Of a DNA stretch of 64,000 bases, positions 46,568-58,365 are shown one piece after another; the first letter of the stretch is position 1; every line of letters begins with the position of its first letter. The notes under the pieces were generated by a model. It saw only the letters and a list, made by a program, of their open reading frames with translations, was not told the DNA's origin and did not search any database. The DNA is from Burhinus oedicnemus (taxonomy: Eukaryota > Chordata > Aves > Charadriiformes > Burhinidae). Made by a program: the position numbers and the translations under genes. Location of the stretch: the NCBI GenBank assembly GCA_008921705.1, contig VFFE01007013.1:328231-392230 (forward strand). Reading direction: 5' to 3'.

Positions 46568-48633
46568 CAGTTTGCTTTAAAAGAAAGAGATCAGCTAGGA
46601 GACCACCTGTTTTCCCTGATTCCCACTGCTGGAACCAGGTTCTCACTATTGTACAGTCCTCATACGGATTGGTTGCACGTGGTTCACCAAGGAGCTGGTT
46701 TAAACCCCTGTCCCACCAACCAGCTGAAGTTGCACTCTTAAGTGTACTGTGCCCAGGATTTCAACTGTCATGTTGGAAAAAACAAAAGTTTCTTTTTTTG
46801 AGAGATATGGCTTACCCCTTCACATTTTGTCGCTTATTTTTAGCATCATCATCATGGCCTCTCATCTGCTCCTGCTGTTCAGAGACCCTACCTAGGATCT
46901 GTCTCAATTATTCTCTGCTACTGACCAATCCAGCAAGACACTGAAATCCTCAGCTCCCACTTCTAGATTCACCCACTGGAATGGCATCTTCAAAAAGATC
47001 ATTATTTATTCATAAACAGGCCAAAGGCTCTTACCATAGGTATTGACAATGTTCATCTCATTAGAAGTTTTGGACTTGGATACTGAAAGTTACTAAAAAC
47101 GTTCTCAGTTATTAATCCAGGCAGGAATATGGGCTGGGACAATCAGTACCAGGACAAACACATGGGAAAATTTGCCATTTTATGGCCTGTTTTATAGTCC
47201 TCCAGCTTTTCTAGGAGTAGAGACAATCTGGGAAGTCTTGAAAAATCTGTGTCCTTTCCCAAAAACAAAGGACTATTTCTGAAAGAAGACTGGTATTTTT
47301 CTTGCTGTCCTTGGGTAGCCAAAACTAAAAGGAGTTACGCAGCACTTAAACAAAACAATTGGCCATAGTTTATGACCACTAAAAAGAAAGAACTCAAGCT
47401 TGCTGAAAATGGAACTTCCATTCAAAACTCTTTTGTATTTTAAATGATGAAAAGAGGAGAAAAATGACAAAGTTTCCTATCCATTCAGGAAGGCTGGAGC
47501 TCCAGGCAGGGACCTGACACCCCCAGGGGCAGGCTGGTGGGAATCTGGGATGCCAGACTTTCAGGAGCACCAGCAAACCTTCCTCCCCATCCACCAATGA
47601 ACTCAACGGGTTTCTGAAAAACTGTTTGATTTCACCCCGCCAGCCCCTCCTCACAGCAAAGCGTTAAGTTTGAACATTTGGGCTGAATTTTTGAACCACC
47701 CTTGCTTCCTGAGTGCACAGTTCCACATTCCTTCCATACCCCAGCTTCTCATGGGCCATAGAGGACATTATATGGGACTGGTAGATGCAATTCTGCGTGT
47801 TACCAGTACCTTTCAATACCACAGAACAGCACAGATGTGGTTCCAGGTGATGTGAGGTGGTTTATCCACACTGTATTTTGGTGGCAGGAAAAATTAGAAA
47901 TGTTAATGCATACCTAGTCAATGAACTACATCTTTCCTGGAAAGAATTATCTTGTATTTATCTAGAGACCTCAGTCAATATCTGGTTCAGGCTGTGCTTA
48001 GCACAATGGGTACGTGTGTGCGTGCATGCAGGCACAGACTTGTTTGTGTGTAAACAGAGCCGCAGCCTCTGCCCTGAAGAGCCGACATTCTTTTAAATCT
48101 TTTAACATCCTTCATCACACCTATCACGTAACTCTCCCTCTTAGCATCCTGCTGACCTCTGCAAAATCACGAGAGCTAACCTGCTTCTTTACACCTGCCT
48201 GCTGTGATGGTTTGTCCCTTTAGGAATGCTGTATCAGGCACAGACGAGGTCGGCATGCTATGGACCTCAGCAAATGCAAAGACACGGGTGAGCTTGCGGT
48301 GTTACCAGAGAGACCTTTGAAACCTGCCGACAGGTCTGCCGAGCCACTTTTTGCCAACCATAGCTCCCTGTGGCCTATGGTTATTCACCATTTAGGGCCA
48401 TTCAGCAGCAGAACTAAAACACAGAGGCAGTAAATCCCACTGCAATCCTCTCCATATACAACACACTATTATAACAGAATAAGGGGTTCAGCTCTGCTGG
48501 ACCAAATCAAGTTGGCCAGTGTTAAGTATCACATTTTAGATTCAAATCCCTGCTAAACCCTCTGCTTACGCTCGTGGTTAACATTATTTTTATATCTGTC
48601 TTCAGAACTGAAAGACAGCAGCAGCTCACACAT
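46568..48633. other. unique non-coding DNA
   Basis: Plus-strand frames at 46478-46944 overlap each other and are unrecognised, as are 47394-47654 (minus) and 47857-48223 (plus). No repeat was identified. A GT-rich word cluster occurs near 48008-48050. Confidence 0.45.
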
Positions 48634-48657
48634 AGCAGCAGCAGCAGCAGCAGCAGC
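48634..48657 (+). repeat. (AGC)8 trinucleotide microsatellite
   Basis: Eight uninterrupted AGC units. On the minus strand they give an alanine run inside an otherwise unrecognised frame, so I do not regard it as coding. Length is likely polymorphic. Confidence 0.9.
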
Positions 48658-49164
48658 TTTTAAAGGCCAACTCCATAGATTAAAGGGTGATACGCTGAGC
48701 ACCGAAATCCCACCACCCCAGTGTCTCCTGATTAGGTTGGGAGAAAAGCTGAGTGACAAACATGTTTCCAATCTGCCTAGCCCATGCAGCGAAATGGAGC
48801 AATCTGGCCTGAAAAGGGATTTAGACTTTTGTTGTGCACAAGGGGAGAAAAAGCTGATTTAAATCCATCAACAATGCTCACCCTCTTGGTGATCTCAGAG
48901 ATAAGGAACAGAGTCTGGACACAGTTCATATCCTACCTCTCACCAGGCCCCACACTTCCACTCAAAGACAAAAGCTGGCAGATGAGGGCAAACGATGCTG
49001 CCTTGCTATTGAGCTGCCTGCTCACATAAAAACAGGTTGTACAATGCATGGAGCCTGCCTGGGGCATTTGGTCTAGCAATTTTTAAAGGCAGAGTGAAAC
49101 CCCAGCCCATAGGAAGAGAAATATATGGCCTTTTAGTTCATCAAGACCATTGCTATTAATTAAT
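48658..49164. other. unique non-coding DNA
   Basis: The plus-strand frame 48784-49029 is unrecognised. Nothing else to report. Confidence 0.4.
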
Positions 49165-49260
49165 ATGTGTATAGCACTGCACGCATAAAAAAGATGTTTA
49201 AAGACAGAGAGAAAGGTCTTGCTCCAAACTGTTTACAGCCTAAACCGGACAGGCATTTGC
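49165..49260. repeat. old interspersed repeat scrap, same family as 45731-45800
   Basis: GTGTATAGCACTGCACGCAT, AAAGACAGAGAGAAAGGTC, TTGCTCCAAACTGTTTACAG, CCTAAACCGGACAGG follows the order GCRCTGTACAAACAY, AAAAGACAGTCCCTGCCC, CAAAGAGCTTACARTCTAA. The preserved order over about 95 bases makes it more convincing than its sister at 45.7 kb. Confidence 0.45.
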
Positions 49261-49870
49261 ACCAGAGAATAACAGCAGCCTGCAGCTGGTACAAGTGGGG
49301 CAGGCAAGGAGGAGACATGTCAAGAAAAAAAAAAATAAAAAACAACCCCAAAACTCAAAGCAAAACAGAAAAAAAAACAAAGGAAAAGGAAATAAGGTTT
49401 CTAAGAGAGCGCTATTAGATCCCCTTACAAGGAAAGCAGATCACATGGTTTCCTTTATCCTGGTTACTTAATATATGCCATCCCCGTGCATTTCACTGTG
49501 ACTGCCATAAGGAGTGAGCCATTACATTCTCTCTTTATCTCTTGTCATAAGGACTGAGAATGAGGTGATAACCCATTTTTATGAAACCTCTCTCAGACCC
49601 TTGGGAAAAAAAAAAATTCCTTGTTTTATCCAAAAGAGATGAAAAGGTTAAAAAAAATACAATTCTGGTTGCCTATAAGCAAATCTGCTCTTTGCTCATC
49701 TTTAATTGTACTCATTTTTTAAAACAGAAGTAAAAAGAAACAGCCACGCAGGGATGCATGCAGGGAAAGTCAATTTGTGCAAAAAGCAGAGGCTTGTTTT
49801 CTTGTGGTAGAAATGCAGATGGTGCCCTACAACAGCTGTGAAGAACACCAACAAAATGGTTGCTGGAAAA
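49261..49870. other. unique non-coding DNA with A-rich patches
   Basis: A/C/G-rich low-complexity sequence at 49321-49395 and A-runs near 49606-49660. No gene recognised. Confidence 0.45.
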
Positions 49871-49893
49871 CAGCAGCAGCAACAGCAGCAGCC
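49871..49893 (+). repeat. imperfect CAG repeat
   Basis: Three CAG, one CAA-type interruption and three more CAG units. Short and interrupted, so probably stable. Confidence 0.8.
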
Positions 49894-49910
49894 ATCACCT
49901 CCATTACTCT

Positions 49911-50330
49911 ACGGATGCCCCTCGCGATAGGCATTAGTGCGGAGCTTTCTCGTTGGCGACGATTAAAACAGACTTCAGCAAGCCCTTACTGCTACCATCT
50001 TTGGAGAGCAGTATTCAGATGCAGATTGCCTTAAATCCCATCAACCCATTCAGGCGTTTGTACGCAAGTGTGTCTGCCTCTGCGCGTGTGTATGCGTGCG
50101 TGTGTTTAGATGCATTTACCCACACACACAATTCTCACTACGCACACACCTCCTCTCCACCCTCTCGTTCAGAGAGAAAGAGCTAAAATTGTCAAAGATG
50201 AGAATGTGTATTTTCCAGGCTACTTTGTCAGATGTTCGTGTGCGCATCTTATAAATATTTCATACCAAATATTTAACATTATTCCTTCCCCAATCGGATC
50301 AGCTTTGAAATGCTCCTCAAAGTGAATTCT
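49911..50330. promoter_or_regulatory. candidate regulatory block with CpG cluster and GT/CA arms
   Basis: Seven CpG fall in about 60 bases at 49911-49972 (CTCGCGATAGG and TTGGCGACGATTAAAAC), rare in this AT-rich neighbourhood. From 50081 a GCGTGTGTATGCGTGCGTGT tract is followed 15 bases later by CACACACACA (50121-50130), so the two can pair as a hairpin or form left-handed DNA. Frames 49777-50034 and 49953-50325 run through it but are unrecognised. Confidence 0.25.
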
Positions 50331-50519
50331 CCCCTAACAATGGCTTGACGCAAAAGCCTTTTTTCTCTCTTAAGAAGAGGAGGCTGCACATGGTCTGCTA
50401 CCATAGCAGCATGAATAGTTCTTATTTAATGGAAAATAAAAGATACTTTACATTAATTCAGTGGGGGATGGAAAGCTGGGCACATGCGTACCTTGTGCTT
50501 CAAACATGGAGGAGCATCA
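50331..50519. other. short unique spacer
   Basis: No feature recognised. Confidence 0.4.
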
Positions 50520-50770
50520 TACCTTGACCTCCCCTCTCCTAGTCCCATGATTATTACCCAGCTTGCATTAGAACCGTAATGGGAAGTGACAAGTTTATGT
50601 AAATGATCCACACAAGGATTTTGCTCTTGTAAAACAGAGCAGTTACTCTGGGCTTTCTAATTATTTCATGCCTTGTGGTTCTGTGATGGGGCAGAGATGA
50701 CTATTACTTGAAAAGTATATTGTGATTGACAAGCCACTGTCCCCCTGGAACTCATTAAGGCCCGTGCTTT
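50520..50770. promoter_or_regulatory. candidate conserved regulatory block (motif-based only)
   Basis: Unique sequence with TTATGTAAATGATCC (POU-like) near 50595, CTAATTATTTCATG near 50657 and TGATTGACAAG (PBX/MEIS-like core TGATTGACA) at 50722-50732. No open frame or repeat. Only alignment with other birds can show whether it is conserved. Confidence 0.2.
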
Positions 50771-50807
50771 GCAAGAGGGGGTAGAAAACCCTACCAGGCA
50801 CACCACG

Positions 50808-50821
50808 CACACACACACACA
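50808..50821. repeat. (CA)7 microsatellite
   Basis: Seven CA units, followed by a further broken CA stretch to about 50835. Confidence 0.9.
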
Positions 50822-50835
50822 GGCACATACACACA

Positions 50836-53800
50836 TCCTCACCCCAGTGCCGGTTGTTCTTTCAGATCATTTGCTGGGGTTTTTGCACTGATAGAGAAAA
50901 GCATAATCTGCATGTATCTCAAACAAGTACCACCTCCCGGCTACAAATCGACCAATTATCCTCTGCTTTCCCATTTTTATTTTAAAATCTGTAAGATTAG
51001 CAGCAACACACCTGTCAAACACGCAGCAGTCTTAGGATTTTAGCGCACTGGATGGAGAAGTCCGTTGTGTCACAGTACACTATTCACCAGAACAGGGAGC
51101 AGAGAGGGGCTGGGACAGGGGACACGGGCTCCCACAAAAGCTGCCCCAGGTGCATTTCTGCTGCTGTGTGATTTGTGCCAAGTGCCTTCCAGTATGTACG
51201 GATGACCATTCTGCTGCCACTGCATGACCTGTTTGCCTTTTTTTCTTAATTGATTTTTCTGGCCTTCAAACTTGCAAACAAAATGACAATTCGTTTGGCA
51301 ACAGCAGAGCCCCTGTCTTTTGAAACGTACACTGCACTCCAACCACGGAGAGGGGAAAAATCCTATTCAGGCAGCTGCATTAATGTTTCCCATTGTAGAA
51401 GTGGTTTTGAATTCTGCTGCTGGTTTGGGATGTAACACAGTTTAGCATAAAATCAATTCATTGTTAACTCCATTGTGGTTGGATCTTATGGGCATGCAGC
51501 ATTTCTTACTTTTAGTTATGTTGGATTTGTGATTGAAGTAAATCCTCTGGAGATACTTACAAAAGGCACAGGGTCCACTTCAGTTCTTCCATTAGAAAAC
51601 ACTGGCATTTTGGTTACTTCAAGCTGCCTCAATCTTTGCAAACAATTAAAAAAAACAACAAAAGACCAATCAACTTTTGGTTTTTCAGTTTTAATTTGAC
51701 CAGCAGTTGGGTACTTGCTTCGCAGCCTTTCCAGCAACCCACTTGACTATGTCTGCAAGAATTCAGAAGGGGAAATTTATGATTTTACTATTACATTCCA
51801 AAGTAATATTGCATTGAAATAACAGCTACCCATCATCTCTAATACTTTTGTTGTGTCTAATTTATCAGTAGATTTCACCAAAAAACATCTAGGTCATGGA
51901 TATTCAATAAACAAACCAAATCCTCAAGATCCAACTCATCAATCTTAGGCCAAAAGCTGTATATTGTTTGTAATCAATCAGAATAAAGATAGAAATACAG
52001 GAAAAGAGAAGAATAATAAAAACAATGAAAAAAGGGAGGAAGACATAAAAGCATCTCTGTGTCAGCTACATTTTGCAGCAGTGAAAAGTGAATACACCAG
52101 GGACTAAGGAGGATTTTCAAGCATTGCCTTAATTTGTCTCCGTTGAGGTGGCTCCTCCATTATGGGTCTCATAAGCACAGACATAGGTTAGTACAAGGAC
52201 TGTCAAGATCTGCCTTGTGTAGGTACAGTTTGAAGCAGCTCAAGTGCACTCTCGGGCTCCGGACAAATCATATGGCCAGGAACAAAGTTCAGCAATGATG
52301 TAACTCCTGTGCCAGTCCAAAATTGTGGCGGTAGAAGGAAGTGAGTTAGCAGGGAGGGCAGAGGCCAGTATTGCTAAGTTTCTCTGGCATGTGGTTTATG
52401 CCCTCCATTCCTGCTTTTGCAGTGAGGGGCCACAATCATCTCCTGCTGGTGCATCCACTGCTTCCCCTTCCTTGGCTCTCCAAGATACAAGCCTGATGAC
52501 TCTCAGCCACTTGAGAAATTTGGCACTGGGAGAGGAAAGTTGCTTACCCTTGTTCAGCGTGCGCACCTGGTGCATATCTCTGTTGACTCCAACTTCAGGC
52601 AGGAGGAACGTCATTTCACATCTCATCTGATTTGGAGGCCAGCAGCTAGAAAATACATAGCTTTACACGTAAGCTGAGCGAGTACAAACTGAGGGACTCA
52701 TTTTTTTGTAAAGCAGAACTGTCCACTAATCATTTAGCACCAGCACAGTACTTTTCTACTAAGCAAATTTTATCTTATCTCTGCTCAACCGGTTCAAGTT
52801 AACACTCTAGCAATAGCTCGCTCTCTCCTTGAGTGTCCTTCAGAGGCCGCAGTGGAGAGCTACTGGTTTTTTTATTGGAACATTTGTATAGCAGCTGAGA
52901 ATCTATTGCTTATGAATCTTCAGTGGCAGAAAATACATGGGCTGCAGGTAAGCCTTCTGCTATGATTCCCATCCACAATTGGATTACAGGACAGTTCTTA
53001 AATACCTATTCTGACACCCAAACTGAAAACAAAGGACTCCTTGAAACGGAATCTTTTGGAAGCTGGACCCTCCCAGCTCCAGAGGATAAGCAGACACTTT
53101 TCCACTTTTATTGAGAACCTTTTGTCACTGCTGTAACCATTAGCCTCTGACCACAGAGATGCAGAAAGAGTGATAAGTACTTATGACAGAAGATATTTTA
53201 ATAGACAAGAAGACTGTAGTCACTTCTACAGAGACTGTCAAAAACTTAACATATAGAAAAAGAGCTTAGGAACAATTTGAAGAAAGCAAGCTCAACTAAA
53301 TTCACCAAGCAACCTAGGAGAACAGGTCATTTACACTGGAAAGGCATTGAAAGGGACTGGCCAAAATCTATCAATTATGGTCATATTCAGCTTGCTTTTA
53401 TTTTATCAGCCCAATTGCTCTAATGAGGTGTCATTATCATTTTGAAGAGTACAAGTTGTGATCACATACATAAAGACTGAGCCCTGGGAACTCTTGATCA
53501 TGAACACATAGCATCAGCCACAGCCACTAACTTTGTGGAAAACGGAACAGAGGAGAAACTATCAGTTTATTCAGAAACCATCTTGGAGAGTTTGGTTGTA
53601 AAGAGAAATTCAAAGAGGCTGAACCATTTGCTTCCGTGCTGGTGGTAATCTGGCCTATTATGGCTCACCTGGAGAACTGTTGTCAGTGAAAGGCATGGCA
53701 TAAGTGCCTACAGCCAACACTTCACCAAGTCTGTACAATTATCGATGGAAAAAGTTAAGATGGCTCAGTTCATGTAAGTGCAGTAGTACAAATATTTATG

Positions 53801-54070
53801 TAAACTGTGCCTTTAAAGTCACCTCAGTTAAAATTCAAGCTAGCATAATTCTGGCATGTTTATCTAGTCTCAGTGGAAGCTTCTGACATTTATGTCGCTT
53901 TATGTGGATAATGAAAACTGCTGTTAATTACATATTTTAAGTTAAGTTCTGCTTATTTTGGAATGGAGAAAGTCATATTGTGGAAGTCACACATTATATC
54001 TTCTCCAACTGGCCAAGCCCAAAACCCTGCTTTTTACTAGAAAAGAGTGCACTGTTTTACTAAGTGCATC
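50836..54070. other. unique non-coding DNA
   Basis: No recognisable gene. Plus-strand frame 52325-52630 and its minus-strand shadow are unrecognised. A plus-strand donor-like site (CTGCAG then GTAAGC) follows base 52947, with possible acceptors at 52923 and 52891. The implied exons (24 or 56 bases) are too short to believe without data. AT-rich sequence dominates 51800-52080. Confidence 0.45.
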
Positions 54071-54156
54071 TGTATATGCATGTGTATATATGCACGTATA
54101 GATGTATATAACAATTTTTATATATTAAACAATATATGTATAACTATATAGCATAC
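54071..54156. repeat. TA/TG-rich simple tract
   Basis: Degenerate TATATG, GTATAT and ATATAT words over about 85 bases. No intact unit, so an old decayed microsatellite. Confidence 0.7.
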
Positions 54157-57100
54157 AGGTGTTAAAGGTCTTTAGACCTGGCTACTTCAAGTTATGCAAG
54201 TTTGATGATCTTTCACAAGTTGTGGAGCTTGGGGGTTTGACTTCCTTTTTCGATATTTAAGCAAACTGAAGGACCCATCATACAGGGAAAACCTCATTCT
54301 CTCTATTCCATGAAACTGGGTTGAAAGCCTTCCCAAGCCATTTCTACTTGCATTTTTTTCTCATGTACTTTTTCTGGTTTCTGAATTCCAGAAACAAGAA
54401 TCACAGCACGTGCCAAAAAAACTGAAGGGAGCAGAGGAAAATTTGATTTCAGCTCGGGAGGGCTGCCCCCTCCAAAAATCACAGAGAACATGGCAGGGCT
54501 GTGAGCCTGAGGTCGTCAAAGCTTCTGCGTCTTGGAGGGAAAAGCTAAACTACTTCAGAGAGCTCAAACCATCCACACAGCACCACCAGGGGACACAGTC
54601 AATGGAAGAGTTTTAAACTTGAACTATCCATTTAGTTTAATTACATTATTAACAGCAGAGGCCACAGTTAAATGCATCAATAATCTAAACCCTACCTAGA
54701 CATAACAAGACAAATTTTGTCAGCTTCATTTGCTGAAGGTTAGACGAGTTCAGAGTGAAATACAACTGCATCCCCAAGGTCTCAGTAAAGAACATTCACA
54801 AAATACTAGTTTTAAGCACTTGAGAGCACAACAGAATGAAAATCATGCAAGGTTTCAAACCTAGCTGCAACTAAATCATTCAGATCTAAAATGTATAGCT
54901 GGCCTTTCCGTATACATCTCTGTTCTTTACCTTGCCCCCATCCTGCTGTGAAATGTGCAATAATTGCACAGCAGATGACTTTTGTTTTCTAAGAACATGA
55001 CATGGCCATTATTAATGTGGCCTGGTATTAGTCTGTTTTCCTTTTCATCTTTATCAGACATCTATATCTCTCTCAGAGGTCTTGTTTACATAAAACAGTG
55101 CACTTGGATGCATGGTGCTTAATGAGTTTCTGTATAACCAGAACAGAGTGAGTAAAGTACACTACTCTTTCTAATTATGAATCATTTTACTGTGTTAAGA
55201 GAACTTCAGCAAATGGTGCCAGAAAGCTTCTTTCCAATTTTTTATTTTATTGATAAAAAGAACAGCCATAAATTCTGAGTTAGGACAATGTTGCTTTGGC
55301 TCCAAGCAGAAGCAGTAGGAAGAGAAAAACCCCCAGCTGTGCTCATATTTCATGCTCCAGGATCAGCGAGTGGTTCCTTCCTACATCCACAAGGCTCTGC
55401 TGAGCCGGTCAAACTCTGGTCTCGGTGGGTCTGACTACACTGGGGGTCCTGAGAACACTTCCCAGCTTCAGATTCACATTTTCCCTTGGATGCTGATGAG
55501 CCTCGGTTGCGCACAGCCCATCCAACACCTCCTTTCTATAGAAAGAAAACGCACGTGAGTGGGCAGCAATGGAGTCACAGTGTGCCGCTGCTCTGTCCTG
55601 CAGCGCACCACAGAGCTTGCTGGCCCCACAGACAGCGGCACCCAGGCAATCCATGACATTTCAATGGCCCTGGGCATTTTACTGCACAGTCCAAAAACTG
55701 AGAGTTTGTTATGAGAGCGAGACATGCACACTCCATCATCTGAACACCTAGCAGCATAGGGAGAGATGCAGCATGGCTAACTGGCTCTATGCCCTTAGCA
55801 AACAGCACAGTTTCCACAAAAACCGACATCAGAGGACATGATTTAGCCCCTTTCTCTAAATTTTGCCAATCTAGTTATAAACGACTGTGTTCTTCCCGTA
55901 AGGCAAACAATCACAATGTTTGTTACTGCTGATTCCCTTGGGTGAGCACTGCATAGTACAACCACAGGCTGTCTTGTGCAAGCTCCCATGAAGCCCCAGC
56001 ACAAAAGCATACTGGAGGCTGGAGGGGCAGAAAGAAGGTCCCACAGCACACACTCTTGAAGACTACTCTGGACCATCTTACCGGGACACAGAGCATCACA
56101 TTTCCCACCAGAGCTGCTGGAGCAGCAGGAAAACAGAGGACATGAAGTTGCTTTGAGGCCACCTTTGTCTCCCTCCACCCTCCTTTACCTTCCCCCACCC
56201 CAGGCTGCATCCCCCAGGAGAGCCAGCCTGGCTCTGCAGGATGTCTGATGGAGTCCAGCACTACTAGGGTGGCCAGGGGCATGCTTTCTTGTATATTTTG
56301 CAATACGGTAAAAATGAACGTGTCAGATTAGCCAAAATTGGCACCCTCAGCCCAGAAGCCCAAATTGGATTTAACAGTGAATAAGAATAGCGGTATCATC
56401 CAGTAAATAATGGAAAGCCAACTTGCCTGAACCAGAAAATTATTTCAGAGTATTATGCTGATACTTACTTTGGGGTAACAGAAAACTCCCATTGCAAGTC
56501 AGCAATAAACTTTGCTTTTGTCATCAAAATAAAGTAGGAACATTCTTACATTTTGCATTTTTACATGACTGTTAGGTAAGATGTTCCTTCCTCCAGCGGA
56601 ATTTCCTGTTAAAAATCAAAGTCTTGGCCAGATGTGAGAACAAGGTAAACTATCTTGACTTCCCATTTAACTTGTGGAGCATTATGCTCTCGTTAGGAGG
56701 CCAGACTGTTGGGAATATCATAGGTGATGCTGCATGTAAGCACTCTGGAGTAAGAGACATATTATAAGACATCAGAACAAATAAGGGTCAATAGCAGACA
56801 CAGAGTTAACCCAGTCATCTGTTAGAGAAATAAAATGTTCGGTGCTTTAGGAAATCTCTTTGGATCTGCTTATAGGTGTAATTTGGCCAGGACATAGTTG
56901 ATAGCAGGCTAGAGTGGCATATTTTAATGCTAATTATTTTGGTTTATTTCTATATGCATCACCTTTTTCAGAGTAAAAAGGTAATTTTTTTAAAGTTAAA
57001 TCATATCCAAGTTACTTCCCTGGCTGAAGACTGAGACTTTGCAAGCATGCGGGATTACTAGGCATGATACATGCTTGATAAAACAGAAACATGTACATAA

Positions 57101-58329
57101 AAAGAATTCCAGAGAGTCACAAAACAACATTAAAACTGAACTCTCTGTGTGCATTTAAAAGACTGGTCTTGCCTTGTAACTAAGAGTGTCAGCACAGTGC
57201 AGATAATTCTTGGTATTCTAAGCGAGGAACATAAAACTGGCAGTTTCCTCAAGAAATACCATTCAGAGGGTTTGGAGCTCTCAAGGACATCAGTCCAAAA
57301 AGCATAGGAGAACAGAAGCCTGTAACTGCTACAGAAAGTCTGAGCTGATGTAGGGAATGCGACAAAAAGAAGCAAAGCAGCAAAGGGTTCCGAAAAAAAG
57401 TCTTTAAAAACTCAGATTTTCAGAAACCCAAAGTAGAAAAGGAAACATAATAAATAATAGTAAAAAATAAAAGTGGCAATTTTTTCTTTAATCTACAGAA
57501 AGACTTATTTTGAGTATGAGCTGATGCTTATGGAGCAGGAGGAGGCAGGGTTCTTTTTCATTTAGCTCATGGTTGAATTCAAAAACAACTAAAAGAGAAA
57601 ACCCAAGTGTGCTGGATGCTTCATATGTTCATCTTAGGTTCAAATGTTCCTGAGCAGTGCACTGCTCCATTTCAGTGCAGCAAAAAAAATCCCAGGCTTT
57701 CTAGTCAAATAGGATATTTATTTCTGCAGCACACAGTCTGATTATTATGGATCTGCTCCCACAGGCTTCATTCAATGCCTTCCTTAAGACTATTTCCTAT
57801 AGCTCCATAATCCACAACGCTGTTCCACATAATAACAGGCTAATCACTGCCCTACTTTTAAAAATGCAAAAAGTTGCTGTATAATGGTACTTCCCAAACA
57901 GCTCATAAACCTGTCCAGCAGATTCCTCCTCCGTTTCCTTGCTTGGTGTTATCTCCCTCACCATCTTGTCTTGTAGAGTTCAATTTAAATTGCGATGTCT
58001 TTGGGCCAGAGGCCATGTAAATCACCTATGGTTCCACACAAATATTGAGTAACAGCAGAATCTGACTTCGGAGCCATAAAATGCTTTCCAGACTTTTAAG
58101 TCCTAGAAAAGTCTCAAACTTTTAGGCATTCCTAGATGGATAACTGAAAGGCAGTACTCCATAGGCTATCAAATAAGCAAGAATAAAAGGTGAGGAGAAA
58201 GGGAAGCTTTTCATAGCCTTCCTGAGCATTTCTGCTACATTGCACAATTAAGTCTTCAAGCTGTAAATTTAGGCTCCTGATCACGTGGCTATATATCAGT
58301 AACTCAGTTCCCAACTTCTTTTTGAAACT
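54157..58329. other. unique non-coding DNA
   Basis: No recognisable gene. Overlapping frames on both strands at 55352-55829 and 55843-56303 are in a mildly GC-rich patch and look compositional. No domain or splice context supports them. The remainder is AT-rich and featureless. Confidence 0.45.
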
Positions 58330-58365
58330 AAAACTTTAAATCCTGGCTCTGTTGAAGTCAAAGAT
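58330..58365. repeat. possible palindromic-repeat scrap
   Basis: TTTAAATCCTGGCTCTGTTG followed by AAGTCAAAGATAATTTTG resembles one arm of the sauropsid palindromic repeat GAAATCCTGGCYCCATTGAAGTCAATGG. Only one arm is visible. Confidence 0.3.

Noticed and set aside
52892..52947. Possible microexon before a GTAAGC donor
   Set aside because: The upstream acceptors have weak pyrimidine tracts and the implied exons are 24 or 56 bases. Indistinguishable from chance.
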